Assembly: GCA_964019055.1 (NCBI GenBank)
Contig: OZ025210.1
Location: 8,513,547 to 8,577,546 of the forward strand
DNA: 64,000 bases
Reading direction: 5' to 3'
Source: Anthopleura xanthogrammica
Taxonomy: Eukaryota; Cnidaria; Anthozoa; Actiniaria; Actiniidae
The first letter of the stretch is position 1. Each line of letters opens with the position of its first letter. The notes under the pieces were generated by a model. That model had not been told where the DNA came from. It was given only the letters and a program-made list of their open reading frames with translations, and did not search any database. This document shows positions 13,505 through 24,445 of this stretch, piece after piece. A program made the position numbers and the translations under genes.

Positions 13505-13520
13505 GTTCCCCCCCCCCCAG
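13505..13520. repeat. Extreme C-rich allele of the T/C tract (T2C11)
   Basis: At this position the tract that is usually T6C6 reads two Ts followed by eleven Cs. It is one end of a series found across family A: T8C4, T7C5, T6C6 and T5C7 (all 12 bases), then T6C7, T5C8, T4C9, T3C10 (for example around 17328-17340) and T2C11 (all 13 bases). The total length is nearly fixed while the T-to-C boundary moves. Confidence 0.85.
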
Positions 13521-13571
13521 AAAACACTGTTTTTGTCACCCCAAATGTGCTTTCCTCGCCCAAAAGGTGCG

Positions 13572-16500
13572 TTTAGCAGTGAAAACGGCGTGTTTAGAGC
13601 GAAAGAAAATTCTCAGCAAATTTCAAATTTTCTCAGCAAAAAGCACCATTTGTCAGCCAAAACCCCATTTTTTTTCGCCAAAAAGTCGTCTTTTTATCTC
13701 ATGGGGTGTTATCAGGAGCAAAAAAGTGGTTTTCTCAGCAACAAAGTCATCCCGTCGGCGAAAAACGTCGTTTTGAGAGCCAGAATGGCCTTTTTCAGTT
13801 TTTGGGGCAAAAAGTTTTTTTTCCCCAGAAAACACTGTTTTTGTCACCCCAAATGTGCTTTCCTCGCCCAAAAGGTGCGTTTAGCAGTGAAAACGGCGTG
13901 TTAAGAGCAAAAGAAAATTCTCAGCAAATTTCAAATTTTCTCAGCAAAAAGCACCTTTTTTGACCAAAAAGCACCATTTGTCAGCCAAAACCCCATTTTT
14001 TTTCGCCAAAAAGTCGTCTTTTTATCTCATGGGGTGTTATCAGGAGCAAAAAAGTGGTTTTCTCAGCAACAAAGTCATCCCGTCGGCGAAAAACGTCGTT
14101 TTGAGAGCCAGAATGGCCTTTTTCAGTTTTTGGGGCAAAAAGTTTTTTCCCCCCAGAAAACACTGTTTTTGTCACCCCAAATGTGCTTTCCTCGCCCAAA
14201 AGGTGCGTTTAGCAGTGAAAACGGCGTGTTTAGAGCAAAAGAAAATTCTCAGCAAATTTCAAATTTTCTCAGCAAAAAGCACCTTTTTTGACCAAAAAGC
14301 ACCATTTGTCAGCCAAAACCCCATTTTTTTTCGCCAAAAAGTCGTCTTTTTATCTCATGGGGTGTTATCAGGAGCAAAAAAGTGGTTTTCTCAGCAACAA
14401 AGTCATCCCGTCGGCGAAAAACGTCGTTTTGAGAGCCAGAATGGCCTTTTTCAGTTTTTGGGGCAAAAAGTTTTTCCCCCCCCAGAAAACACTGTTTTTG
14501 TCACCCCAAATGTGCTTTCCTCGCCCAAAAGGTGCGTTTAGCAGTGAAAACGGCGTGTTTAGAGCGAAAGAAAATTATCAGCAAATTTCAAATTTTCTCA
14601 GCAAAAAGCACCATTTGTCAGCCAAAACCCCATTTTTTTTCGCCAAAAAGTCGTCTTTTTATCTCATGGGGTGTTATCAGGAGCAAAAAAGTGGTTTTCT
14701 CAGCAACAAAGTCATCCCGTCGGCGAAAAACGTCGTTTTGAGAGCCAGAATGGCCTTTTTCAGTTTTTGGGGCAAAAAGTTTTCCCCCCCCCAGAAAACA
14801 CTGTTTTTGTCACCCCAAATGTGCTTTCCTCGCCCAAAAGGTGCGTTTAGCAGTGAAAACGGCGTGTTTAGAGCGAAAGAAAATTCTCAGCAAATTTCAA
14901 ATTTTCTCAGCAAAAAGCACCATTTGTCAGCCAAAACCCCATTTTTTTTCGCCAAAAAGTCGTCTTTTTATCTCATGGGGTGATATCAGGAGCAAAAAAG
15001 TGGTTTTCTCAGCAACAAAGTCATCCCGTCGGCGAAAAACGTCGTTTTGAGAGCCAGAATGGCCTTTTTCAGTTTTTGGGGCAAAAAGTTTTTTTTCCCC
15101 AGAAAACACTGTTTTTGTCACCCCAAATGTGCTTTCCTCGCCCAAAAGGTGCGTTTAGCAGTGAAAACGGCGTGTTAAGAGCAAAAGAAAATTCTCAGCA
15201 AATTTCAAATTTTCTCAGCAAAAAGCACCTTTTTTGACCAAAAAGCACCATTTGTCAGCCAAAACCCCATTTTTTTTCGCCAAAAAGTCGTCTTTTTATC
15301 TCATGGGGTGTTATCAGGAGCAAAAAAGTGGTTTTCTCAGCAACAAAGTCATCCCGTCGGCGAAAAACGTCGTTTTGAGAGCCAGAATGGCCTTTTTCAG
15401 TTTTTGGGGCAAAAAGTTTTTTTTCCCCAGAAAACACTGTTTTTGTTACCCCAAATGTGCTTTCCTCGCCCAAAAGGTGCGTTTAGCAGTGAAAACGGCG
15501 TGTTTAGAGCAAAAGAAAATTCTCAGCAAATTTCAAATTTTCTCAGCAAAAAGCACCTTTTTTGACCAAAAAGCACCATTTGTCAGCCAAAACCCCATTT
15601 TTTTTCGCCAAAAAGTCGTCTTTTTATCTCATGGGGTGTTATCAGGAGCAAAAAAGTGGTTTTCTCAGCAACAAAGTCATCCCGTCGGCGAAAAACGTCG
15701 TTTTGAGAGCCAGAATGGCCTTTTTCAGTTTTTGGGGCAAAAAGTTTTTTCCCCCCAGAAAACACTGTTTTTGTCACCCCAAATGTGCTTTCCTCGCCCA
15801 AAAGGTGCGTTTAGCAGTGAAAACGGCGTGTTTAGAGCAAAAGAAAATTCTCAGCAAATTTCAAATTTTCTCAGCAAAAAGCACCTTTTTTGACCAAAAA
15901 GCACCATTTGTCAGCCAAAACCCCATTTTTTTCGCCAAAAAGTCGTCTTTTTATCTCATGGGGTGTTATCAGGAGCAAAAAAGTGGTTTTCTCAGCAACA
16001 AAGTCATCCCGTCGGCGAAAAACGTCGTTTTGAGAGCCAGAATGGCCTTTTTCAGTTTTTGGGGCAAAAAGTTTTTCCCCCCCCAGAAAACACTGTTTTT
16101 GTCACCCCAAATGTGCTTTCCTCGCCCAAAAGGTGCGTTTAGCAGTGAAAACGGCGTGTTTAGAGCGAAAGAAAATTATCAGCAAATTTCAAATTTTCTC
16201 AGCAAAAAGCACCATTTGTGAGCCAAAACCCCATTTTTTTTCGCCAAAAAGTCGTCTTTTTATCTCATGGGGTGTTATCAGGAGCAAAAAAGTGGTTTTC
16301 TCAGCAACAAAGTCATCCCGTCGGCGAAAAACGTCGTTTTGAGAGCCAGAATGGCCTTTTTCAGTTTTTGGGGCAAAAAGTTTTCCCCCCCCCAGAAAAC
16401 ACTGTTTTTGTCACCCCAAATGTGCTTTCCTCGCCCAAAAGGTGCGTTTAGCAGTAAAAACGGCGTGTTTAGAGCGAAAGAAAATTTTCAGCAAATTTCA

Positions 16501-18009
16501 AATTTTCTCAGCAAAAAGCACCATTTGTCAGCCAAAACCCCATTTTTTTTCGCCAAAAAGTCGTCTTTTTATCTCATGGGGTGTTATCAGGAGCAAAAAA
16601 GTGGTTTTCTCAGCAACAAAGTCATCCCGTCGGCGAAAAACGTCGTTTTGAGAGCCAGAATGGCCTTTTTCAGTTTTTGGGGCAAAAAGTTTTCCCCCCC
16701 CCAGAAAACACTGTTTTTGTCACCCCAAATGTGCTTTCCTCGCCCAAAAGGTGCGTTTAGCAGTGAAAACGGCGTGTTTAGAGCGAAAGAAAATTCTCAG
16801 CAAATTTCAAATTTTCTCAGCAAAAAGCACCATTTGTCAGCCAAAACCCCATTTTTTTTCGCCAAAAAGTCGTCTTTTTATCTCATGGGGTGTTATCAGG
16901 AGCAAAAAAGTGGTTTTCTCAGCAACAAAGTCATCCCGTCGGCGAAAAACGTCGTTTTGAGAGCCAGAATGGCCTTTTTCAGTTTTTGGGGCAAAAAGTT
17001 TTTTCCCCCCTAGAAAACACTGTTGTTGTTACCCCAAATGTGCTTTCCTCGCCCAAAAGGTGCGTTTAGCAGTGAAAACGGCGTGTTTAGAGCAAAAGAA
17101 AATTCTCAGCAAATTTCAAATTTTCTCAGCAAAAAGCACCTTTTTTGACCAAAAAGCACCATTTGTCAGCCAAAACCCCATTTTTTTTCGCCAAAAAGTC
17201 GTCTTTTTATCTCATGGGGTGTTATCAGGAGCAAAAAAGTGGTTTTCTCAGCAACAAAGTCATCCCGTCGGCGAAAAACGTCGTTTTGAGAGCCAGAATG
17301 GCCTTTTTCAGTTTTTGGGGCAAAAAGTTTCCCCCCCCCCAGAAAACACTGTTTTTGTCACCCCAAATGTGCTTTCCTCGCCCAAAAGGTGCGTTTAGCA
17401 GTGAAAACGGCGTGTTTAGAGCGAAAGAAAATTCTCAGCAAATTTCAAATTTTCTCAGCAAAAAGCACCATTTGTCAGCCAAAACCCCATTTTTTTTCGC
17501 CAAAAAGTCGTCTTTTTATCTCATGGGGTGTTATCAGGAGCAAAAAAGTGGTTTTCTCAGCAACAAAGTCATCCCGTCGGCGAAAAACGTCGTTTTGAGA
17601 GCCAGAATGGCCTTTTTCAGTTTTTGGGGCAAAACGTTTTTTCCCCCCAGAAAACACTGTTTTTGTCACCCCAAATGTGCTTTCCTCGCCCAAAAGGTGC
17701 GTTTAGCAGTGAAAACGGCGTGTTTAGAGCGAAAGAAAATTCTCAGCAAATTTCAAATTTTCTCAGCAAAAAGCACCATTTGTCAGCCAAAACCCCATTT
17801 TTTTTCGCCAAAAAGTCGTCTTTTTATCTCATGGGGTGTTATCAGGAGCAAAAAAGTGGTTTTCTCAGCAACAAAGTCATCCCGTCGGCGAAAAACGTCG
17901 TTTTGAGAGCCAGAATGGCCTTTTTCAGTTTTTGGGGCAAAAAGTTTTTTTTCCCCAGAAAACACTGTTTTTGTTACCCCAAATGTGCTTTCCTCGCCCA
18001 AAAGGTGCG
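13572..18009. repeat. Block containing eight family A units that lack one 20-bp subunit
   Basis: Eight units are 308-309 bp long: 13572-13879, 14537-14845, 14846-15153, 16138-16446, 16447-16755, 16756-17064, 17394-17701 and 17702-18009. In each, the segment ttttttgaccaaaaagcacc is missing, so ctcagcaaaaagcacc runs straight into atttgtcagcc. The deleted 20 bp equal one subunit and lie between two copies of caaaaagcacc, as expected for slippage or exchange between short direct repeats. All eight also carry gagcgaaag where the consensus has gagcaaaag, so they descend from one event and were then copied. They are interleaved with full-length units. A marker set (deleted unit followed by a unit with gtgttaagagc) recurs 1274 bp apart, at 13572 and 14846, so mixed blocks were duplicated together. 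Units of 309 bp keep reading frame, giving open frames of 230-250 codons that are not genes. Confidence 0.93.
17009..17034. repeat. Cluster of private variants in one family A unit
   Basis: This copy reads cccccctagaaaacactg and then ttgttgttacccc, in place of ccccccagaaaacactg and tttttgtcacccc. A T insertion, a T-to-G change and a C-to-T change fall within about 25 bp. Such a cluster is unusual in an array where most copies have none or one, and it could mark a patch of damage repair or a local sequencing error. Confidence 0.7.
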
Positions 18010-21000
18010 TTTAGCAGTGAAAACGGCGTGTTTAGAGCAAAAGAAAATTCTCAGCAAATTTCAAATTTTCTCAGCAAAAAGCACCTTTTTTGACCAAAAA
18101 GCACCATTTGTCAGCCAAAACCCCATTTTTTTTCGCCAAAAAGTCGTCTTTTTATCTCATGGGGTGTTATCAGGAGCAAAAAAGTGGTTTTCTCAGCAAC
18201 AAAGTCATCCCGTCGGCGAAAAACGTCGTTTTGAGAGCCAGAATGGCCTTTTTCAGTTTTTGGGGCAAAAAGTTTCCCCCCCCCCAGAAAACACTGTTTT
18301 TGTCACCCCAAATGTGCTTTCCTCGCCCAAAAGGTGCGTTTAGCAGTGAAAACGGCGTGTTTAGAGCAAAAGAAAATTCTCAGCAAATTTCAAATTTTCT
18401 CAGCAAAAAGCACCTTTTTTGACCAAAAAGCACCATTTGTCAGCCAAAACCCCATTTTTTTTCGCCAAAAAGTCGTCTTTTTATCTCATGGGGTGTTATC
18501 AGGAGCAAAAAAGTGGTTTTCTCAGCAACAAAGTCATCCCGTCGGCGAAAAACGTCGTTTTGAGAGCCAGAATGGCCTTTTTCAGTTTTTGGGGCAAAAA
18601 GTTTTTTCCCCCCAGAAAACACTGTTTTTGTCACCCCAAATGTGCTTTCCTCGCCCAAGAGGTGCGTTTAGCAGTGAAAACGGCGTGTTTAGAGCAAAAG
18701 AAAATTCTCAGCAAATTTCAAATTTTCTCAGCAAAAAGCACCTTTTTTGACCAAAAAGCACCATTTGTCAGCCAAAACCCCATTTTTTTTCGCCAAAAAG
18801 TCGTCTTTTTATCTCATGGGGTGTTATCAGGAGCAAAAAAGTGGTTTTCTCAGCAACAAAGTCATCCCGTCGGCGAAAAACGTCGTTTTGAGAGCCAGAA
18901 TGCCCTTTTTCAGTTTTTGGGGCAAAAAGTTTTTTTCCCCCAGAAAACACTGTTTTTGTCACCCCAAATGTGCTTTCCTCGCCCAAAAGGTGCGTTTACC
19001 AGTGAAAACGGCGTGTTTAGAGCAAAAGAAAATTCTCAGCAAATTTCAAATTTTCTCAGCAAAAAGCACCTTTTTTGACCAAAAAGCACCATTTGTCAGC
19101 CAAAACCCCATTTTTTTTCGCCAAAAAGTCGTCTTTTTATCTCATGGGGTGTTATCAGGAGCAAAAAAGTGGTTTTCTCAGCAACAAAGTCATCCCGTCG
19201 GCGAAAAACGTCGTTTTGAGAGCCAGAATGGCCTTTTTCAGTTTTTGGGGCAAAAAGTTTTTTTCCCCCAGAAAACACTGTTTTTGTCACCCCAAATGTG
19301 CTTTCCTCGCCCAAAAGGTGCGTTTAGCAGTGAAAACGGCGTGTTTAGAGCAAACGAAAATTCTCAGCAAATTTCAAATTTTCTCAGCAAAAAGCACCTT
19401 TTTTGACCAAAAAGCACCATTTGTCAGCCAAAACCCCATTTTTTTTCGCCAAAAAGTCGTCTTTTTATCTCATGGGGTGTTATCAGGAGCAAAAAAGTGG
19501 TTTTCTCAGCAACAAAGTCATCCCGTCGGCGAAAAACGTCGTTTTGAGAGCCAGAATGGCCTTTTTCAGTTTTTGGGGCAAAAAGTTTTTTTTCCCCAGA
19601 AAACACTGTTTTTGTCACCCCAAATGTGCTTTCCTCGCCCAAAAGGTGCGTTTAGCAGTGAAAACGGCGTGTTTAGAGCAAAAGAAAATTCTCAGCAAAT
19701 TTCAAATTTTCTCAGCAAAAAGCACCTTTTTTGACCAAAAAGCACCATTTGTCAGCCAAAACCCCATTTGTTTTCGCCAAAAAGTCGTCTTTTTATCTCA
19801 TGGGGTGTTATCAGGAGCAAAAAAAGTGGTTTTCTCAGCAACAAAGTCATCCCGTCGGCGAAAAACGTCGTTTTGAGAGCCAGAATGGCCTTTTTCAGTT
19901 TTTGGGGCAAAAAGTTTTTTCCCCCCAGAAAACACTGTTTTTGTCACCCCAAATGTGCTTTCCTCGCCCAAAAGGTGCGTTTAGCAGTGAAAACGGCGTG
20001 TTTAGAGCAAAAGAAAATTCTCAGCAAATTTCAAATTTTCTCAGCAAAAAGCACCTTTTTTGACCAAAAAGCACCATTTGTCAGCCAAAACCCCATTTTT
20101 TTTCGCCAAAAAGTCGTCTTTTTATCTCATGGGGTGTTATCAGGAGCAAAAAAGTGGTTTTCTCAGCAACAAAGTCATCCCGTCGGCGAAAAACGTCGTT
20201 TTGAGAGCCAGAATGGCCTTTTTCAGTTTTTGGGGCAAAAAGTTTTTTCCCCCCAGAAAACACTGTTTTTGTCACCCCAAATGTGCTTTCCTCGCCCAAA
20301 AGGTGCGTTTAGCAGTGAAAACGGCGTGTTTAGAGCAAAAGAAAATTCTCAGCAAATTTCAAATTTTCTCAGCAAAAAGCACCTTTTTTGACCAAAAAGC
20401 ACCATTTGTCAGCCAAAACCCCATTTTTTTTCGCCAAAAAGTCGTCTTTTTATCTCATGGGGTGTTATCAGGAGCAAAAAAGTGGTTTTCTCAGCAACAA
20501 AGTCATCCCGTCGGCGAAAAACGTCGTTTTGAGAGCCAGAATGGCCTTTTTCAGTTTTTGGGGCAAAAAGTTTTTTTCCCCCAGAAAACACTGTTTTTGT
20601 CACCCCAAATGTGCTTTCCTCGCCCAAAAGGTGCGTTTAGCAGTGAAAACGGCGTGTTTAGAGCAAAAGAAAATTCTCAGCAAATTTCAAATTTTCTCAG
20701 CAAAAAGCACCTTTTTTGACCAAAAAGCACCATTTGTCAGCCAAAACCCCATTTTTTTTCGCCAAAAAGTCGTCTTTTTATCTCATGGGGTGTTATCAGG
20801 AGCAAAAAAGTGGTTTTCTCAGCAACAAAGTCATCCCGTCGGCGAAAAACGTCGTTTTGAGAGCCAGAATGGCCTTTTTCAGTTTTTGGGGCAAAAAGTT
20901 TTTTCCCCCCAGAAAACACTGTTTTTGTCACCCCAAATGTGCTTTCCTCGCCCAAAAGGTGCGTTTAGCAGTGAAAACGGCGTGTTTAGAGCAAAACAAA

Positions 21001-24000
21001 ATTCTCAGCAAATTTCAAATTTTCTCAGCAAAAAGCACCTTTTTTGACCAAAAAGCACCATTTGTCAGCCAAAACCCCATTTGTTTTCGCCAAAAAGTCG
21101 TCTTTTTATCTCATGGGGTGTTATCAGGAGCAAAGAAGTGGTTTTCTCAGCAACAAAGTCATCCCGTCGGCGAAAAACGTCGTTTTGAGAGCCAGAATGG
21201 CCTTTTTCAGTTTTTGGGGCAAAAAGTTTTTTCCCCCCAGAAAACACTGTTTTTGTCACCCCAAATGTGCTTTCCTCGCCCAAAAGGTGCGTTTAGCAGT
21301 GAAAACGGCGTGTTTAGAGCAAAAGAAAATTCTCAGCAAATTTCAAATTTTCTCAGCAAAAAGCACCTTTTTTGACCAAAAAGCACCATTTGTCAGCCAA
21401 AACCCCATTTTTTTTCGCCAAAAAGTCGTCTTTTTATCTCATGGGGTGTTATCAGGAGCAAAAAAGTGGTTTTCTCAGCAACAAAGTCATCCCGTCGGCG
21501 AAAAACGTCGTTTTGAGAGCCAGAATGGCCTTTTTCAGTTTTTGGGGCAAAAAGTTTTTTCCCCCCAGAAAACACTGTTTTTGTCACCCCAAATGTGCTT
21601 TCCTCGCCCAAAAGGTGCGTTTAGCAGTGAAAACGGCGTGTTTAGAGCAAAAGAAAATTCTCAGCAAATTTCAAATTTTCTCAGCAAAAAGCACCTTTTT
21701 TGACCAAAAAGCACCATTTGTCAGCCAAAACCCCATTTTTTTTCGCCAAAAAGTCGTCTTTTTATCTCATGGGGTGTTATCAGGAGCAAAAAAGTGGTTT
21801 TCTCAGCAACAAAGTCATCCCGTCGGCGAAAAACGTCGTTTTGAGAGCCAGAATGGCCTTTTTCAGTTTTTGGGGCAAAAAGTTTTTTCCCCCCAGAAAA
21901 CACTGTTTTTGTCACCCCAAATGTGCTTTCCTCGCCCAAAAGGTGCGTTTAGCAGTGAAAACGGCGTGTTTAGAGCAAAACAAAATTCTCAGCAAATTTC
22001 AAATTTTCTCAGCAAAAAGCACCTTTTTTGACCAAAAAGCACCATTTGTCAGCCAAAACCCCATTTTTTTTCGCCAAAAAGTCGTCTTTTTATCTCATGG
22101 GGTGTTATCAGGAGCAAAAAAGTGGTTTTCTCAGCAACAAAGTCATCCCGTCGGCGAAAAACGTCGTTTTGAGAGCCAGAATGGCCTTTTTCAGTTTTTG
22201 GGGCAAAAAGTTTTTTCCCCCCAGAAAACACTGTTTTTGTCACCCCAAATGTGCTTTCCTCGCCCAAAAGGTGCGTTTAGCAGTGAAAACGGCGTGTTTA
22301 GAGCAAAAGAAAATTCTCAGCAAATTTCAAATTTTCTCAGCAAAAAGCACCTTTTTTGACCAAAAAGCACCATTTGTCAGCCAAAACCCCATTTTTTTTC
22401 GCCAAAAAGTCGTCTTTTTATCTCATGGGGTGTTATCAGGAGCAAAAAAGTGGTTTTCTCAGCAACAAAGTCATCCCGTCGGCGAAAAACGTCGTTTTGA
22501 GAGCCAGAATGGCCTTTTTCAGTTTTTGGGGCAAAAAGTTTTTTTCCCCCAGAAAACACTGTTTTTGTCACCCCAAATGTGCTTTCCTCGCCCAAAAGGT
22601 GCGTTTAGCAGTGAAAACGGCGTGTTTAGAGCAAAAGAAAATTCTCAGCAAATTTCAAATTTTCTCAGCAAAAAGCACCTTTTTTGACCAAAAAGCACCA
22701 TTTGTCAGCCAAAACCCCATTTTTTTTCGCCAAAAAGTCGTCTTTTTATCTCATGGGGTGTTATCAGGAGCAAAAAAGTGGTTTTCTCAGCAACAAAGTC
22801 ATCCCGTCGGCGAAAAACGTCGTTTTGAGAGCCAGAATGGCCTTTTTCAGTTTTTGGGGCAAAAAGTTTTTTCCCCCCAGAAAACACTGTTTTTGTCACC
22901 CCAAATGTGCTTTCCTCGCCCAAAAGGTGCGTTTAGCAGTGAAAACGGCGTGTTTAGAGCAAAAGAAAATTCTCAGCAAATTTCAAATTTTCTCAGCAAA
23001 AAGCACCTTTTTTGACCAAAAAGCACCATTTGTCAGCCAAAACCCCATTTTTTTTCGCCAAAAAGTCGTCTTTTTATCTCATGGGGTGTTATCAGGAGCA
23101 AAAAAGTGGTTTTCTCAGCAACAAAGTCATCCCGTCGGCGAAAAACGTCGTTTTGAGAGCCAGAATGGCCTTTTTCAGTTTTTGGGGCAAAAAGTTTTTT
23201 CCCCCCAGAAAACACGGTTTTTGTCACCCCAAATGTGCTTTCCTCGCCCAAAAGGTGCGTTTAGCAGTGAAAACGGCGTGTTTAGAGCAAAAGAAAATTC
23301 TCAGCAAATTTCAAATTTTCTCAGCAAAAAGCACCTTTTTTGACCAAAAAGCACCATTTGTCAGCCAAAACCCCATTTTTTTTCGCCAAAAAGTCGTCTT
23401 TTTATCTCATGGGGTGTTATCAGGAGCAAAAAAGTGGTTTTCTCAGCAACAAAGTCATCCCGTCGGCGAAAAACGTCGTTTTGAGAGCCAGAATGGCCTT
23501 TTTCAGTTTTTGGGGCAAAACGTTTTTTCCCCCCAGAAAACACTGTTTTTGTCACCCCAAATGTGCTTTCCTCGCCCAAAAGGTGCGTTTAGCAGTGAAA
23601 ACGGCGTGTTTAGAGCAAAAGAAAATTCTCAGCAAATTTCAAATTTTCTCAGCAAAAAGCACCTTTTTTGACCAAAAAGCACCATTTGTCAGCCAAAACC
23701 CCATTTTTTTTCGCCAAAAAGTCGTCTTTTTATCTCATGGGGTGTTATCAGGAGCAAAAAAGTGGTTTTCTCAGCAACAAAGTCATCCCGTCGGCGAAAA
23801 ACGTCGTTTTGAGAGCCAGAATGGCCTTTTTCAGTTTTTGGGGCAAAAAGTTTTTTCCCCCCAGAAAACACTGTTTTTGTCACCCCAAATGTGCTTTCCT
23901 CGCCCAAAAGGTGCGTTTAGCAGTGAAAACGGCGTGTTTAGAGCAAAAGAAAATTCTCAGCAAATTTCAAATTTTCTCAGCAAAAAGCACCTTTTTTGAC

Positions 24001-24245
24001 CAAAAAGCACCATTTGCCGGCCAAAACCCCATTTTTTTTCGCCAAAAAGTCGTCTTTTTATCTCATGGGGTGTTATCAGGAGCAAAAAAGTGGTTTTCTC
24101 AGCAACAAAGTCATCCCGTCGGCGAAAAACGTCGTTTTGAGAGCCAGAATGGCCTTTTTCAGTTTTTGGGGCAAAAAGTTTTTCCCCCCCAGAAAACACT
24201 GTTTTTGTCACCCCAAATGTGCTTTCCTCGCCCAAAAGGTGCGTT

Positions 24246-24445
24246 NNNNNNNNNNNNNNNNNNNNNNNNNNNNNNNNNNNNNNNNNNNNNNNNNNNNNNN
24301 NNNNNNNNNNNNNNNNNNNNNNNNNNNNNNNNNNNNNNNNNNNNNNNNNNNNNNNNNNNNNNNNNNNNNNNNNNNNNNNNNNNNNNNNNNNNNNNNNNNN
24401 NNNNNNNNNNNNNNNNNNNNNNNNNNNNNNNNNNNNNNNNNNNNN
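24246..24445. other. Assembly gap of 200 Ns inside family A
   Basis: Exactly 200 unknown bases interrupt the array. The last base before the gap is position 2 of a unit and the first base after it is position 114, in the phase used here. An in-register gap would therefore be 111 bp plus a multiple of 328. Two hundred does not fit, so the gap length is probably a placeholder and the true number of missing repeats is unknown. The open frames that appear to cross the gap have no meaning. Confidence 0.97.

Larger units (their letters stand above)
1..24245. repeat. Satellite array, family A, left part (about 74 head-to-tail 328-bp units)
   Basis: The stretch is an uninterrupted head-to-tail array with a basic unit of 328 bp. 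Landmarks such as tttagcagtg, ctcatggggtgtt and cagtttttgg recur every 327-329 bp. Most units differ by only a few substitutions or by the length and composition of a T/C tract. Hand-counted composition of a consensus unit is about 41% G+C, with 11 CpG dinucleotides. No inversion, transposon or unique sequence was seen. Open frames run up to two or three units, but they repeat with the satellite and show no independent coding signature. Particular blocks (higher-order repeats, deleted units, a truncated unit) are listed separately. The first bases of the window start inside a unit, and the first full unit by my phase begins at 22. The identification as satellite DNA is certain; the family name and host are not known to me. 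Confidence 0.98.

Noticed and set aside
14288..17906. Open frames of 231-253 codons
   Set aside because: They arise because the 309-bp deleted units are a multiple of three. The coding appearance follows from unit length.
1..24245. Dozens of overlapping open frames of 110-250 codons on both strands in family A, with near-identical predicted proteins
   Set aside because: They recur every repeat unit, occur in several frames at once, and end where the 328-bp unit (not a multiple of three) shifts frame. No ribosome-binding or splice context, domain or codon signature was seen. They are shadows of a stop-poor satellite.
24246..24445. Coding frame across the Ns
   Set aside because: Unknown bases translate as X; the gap length is itself unreliable.
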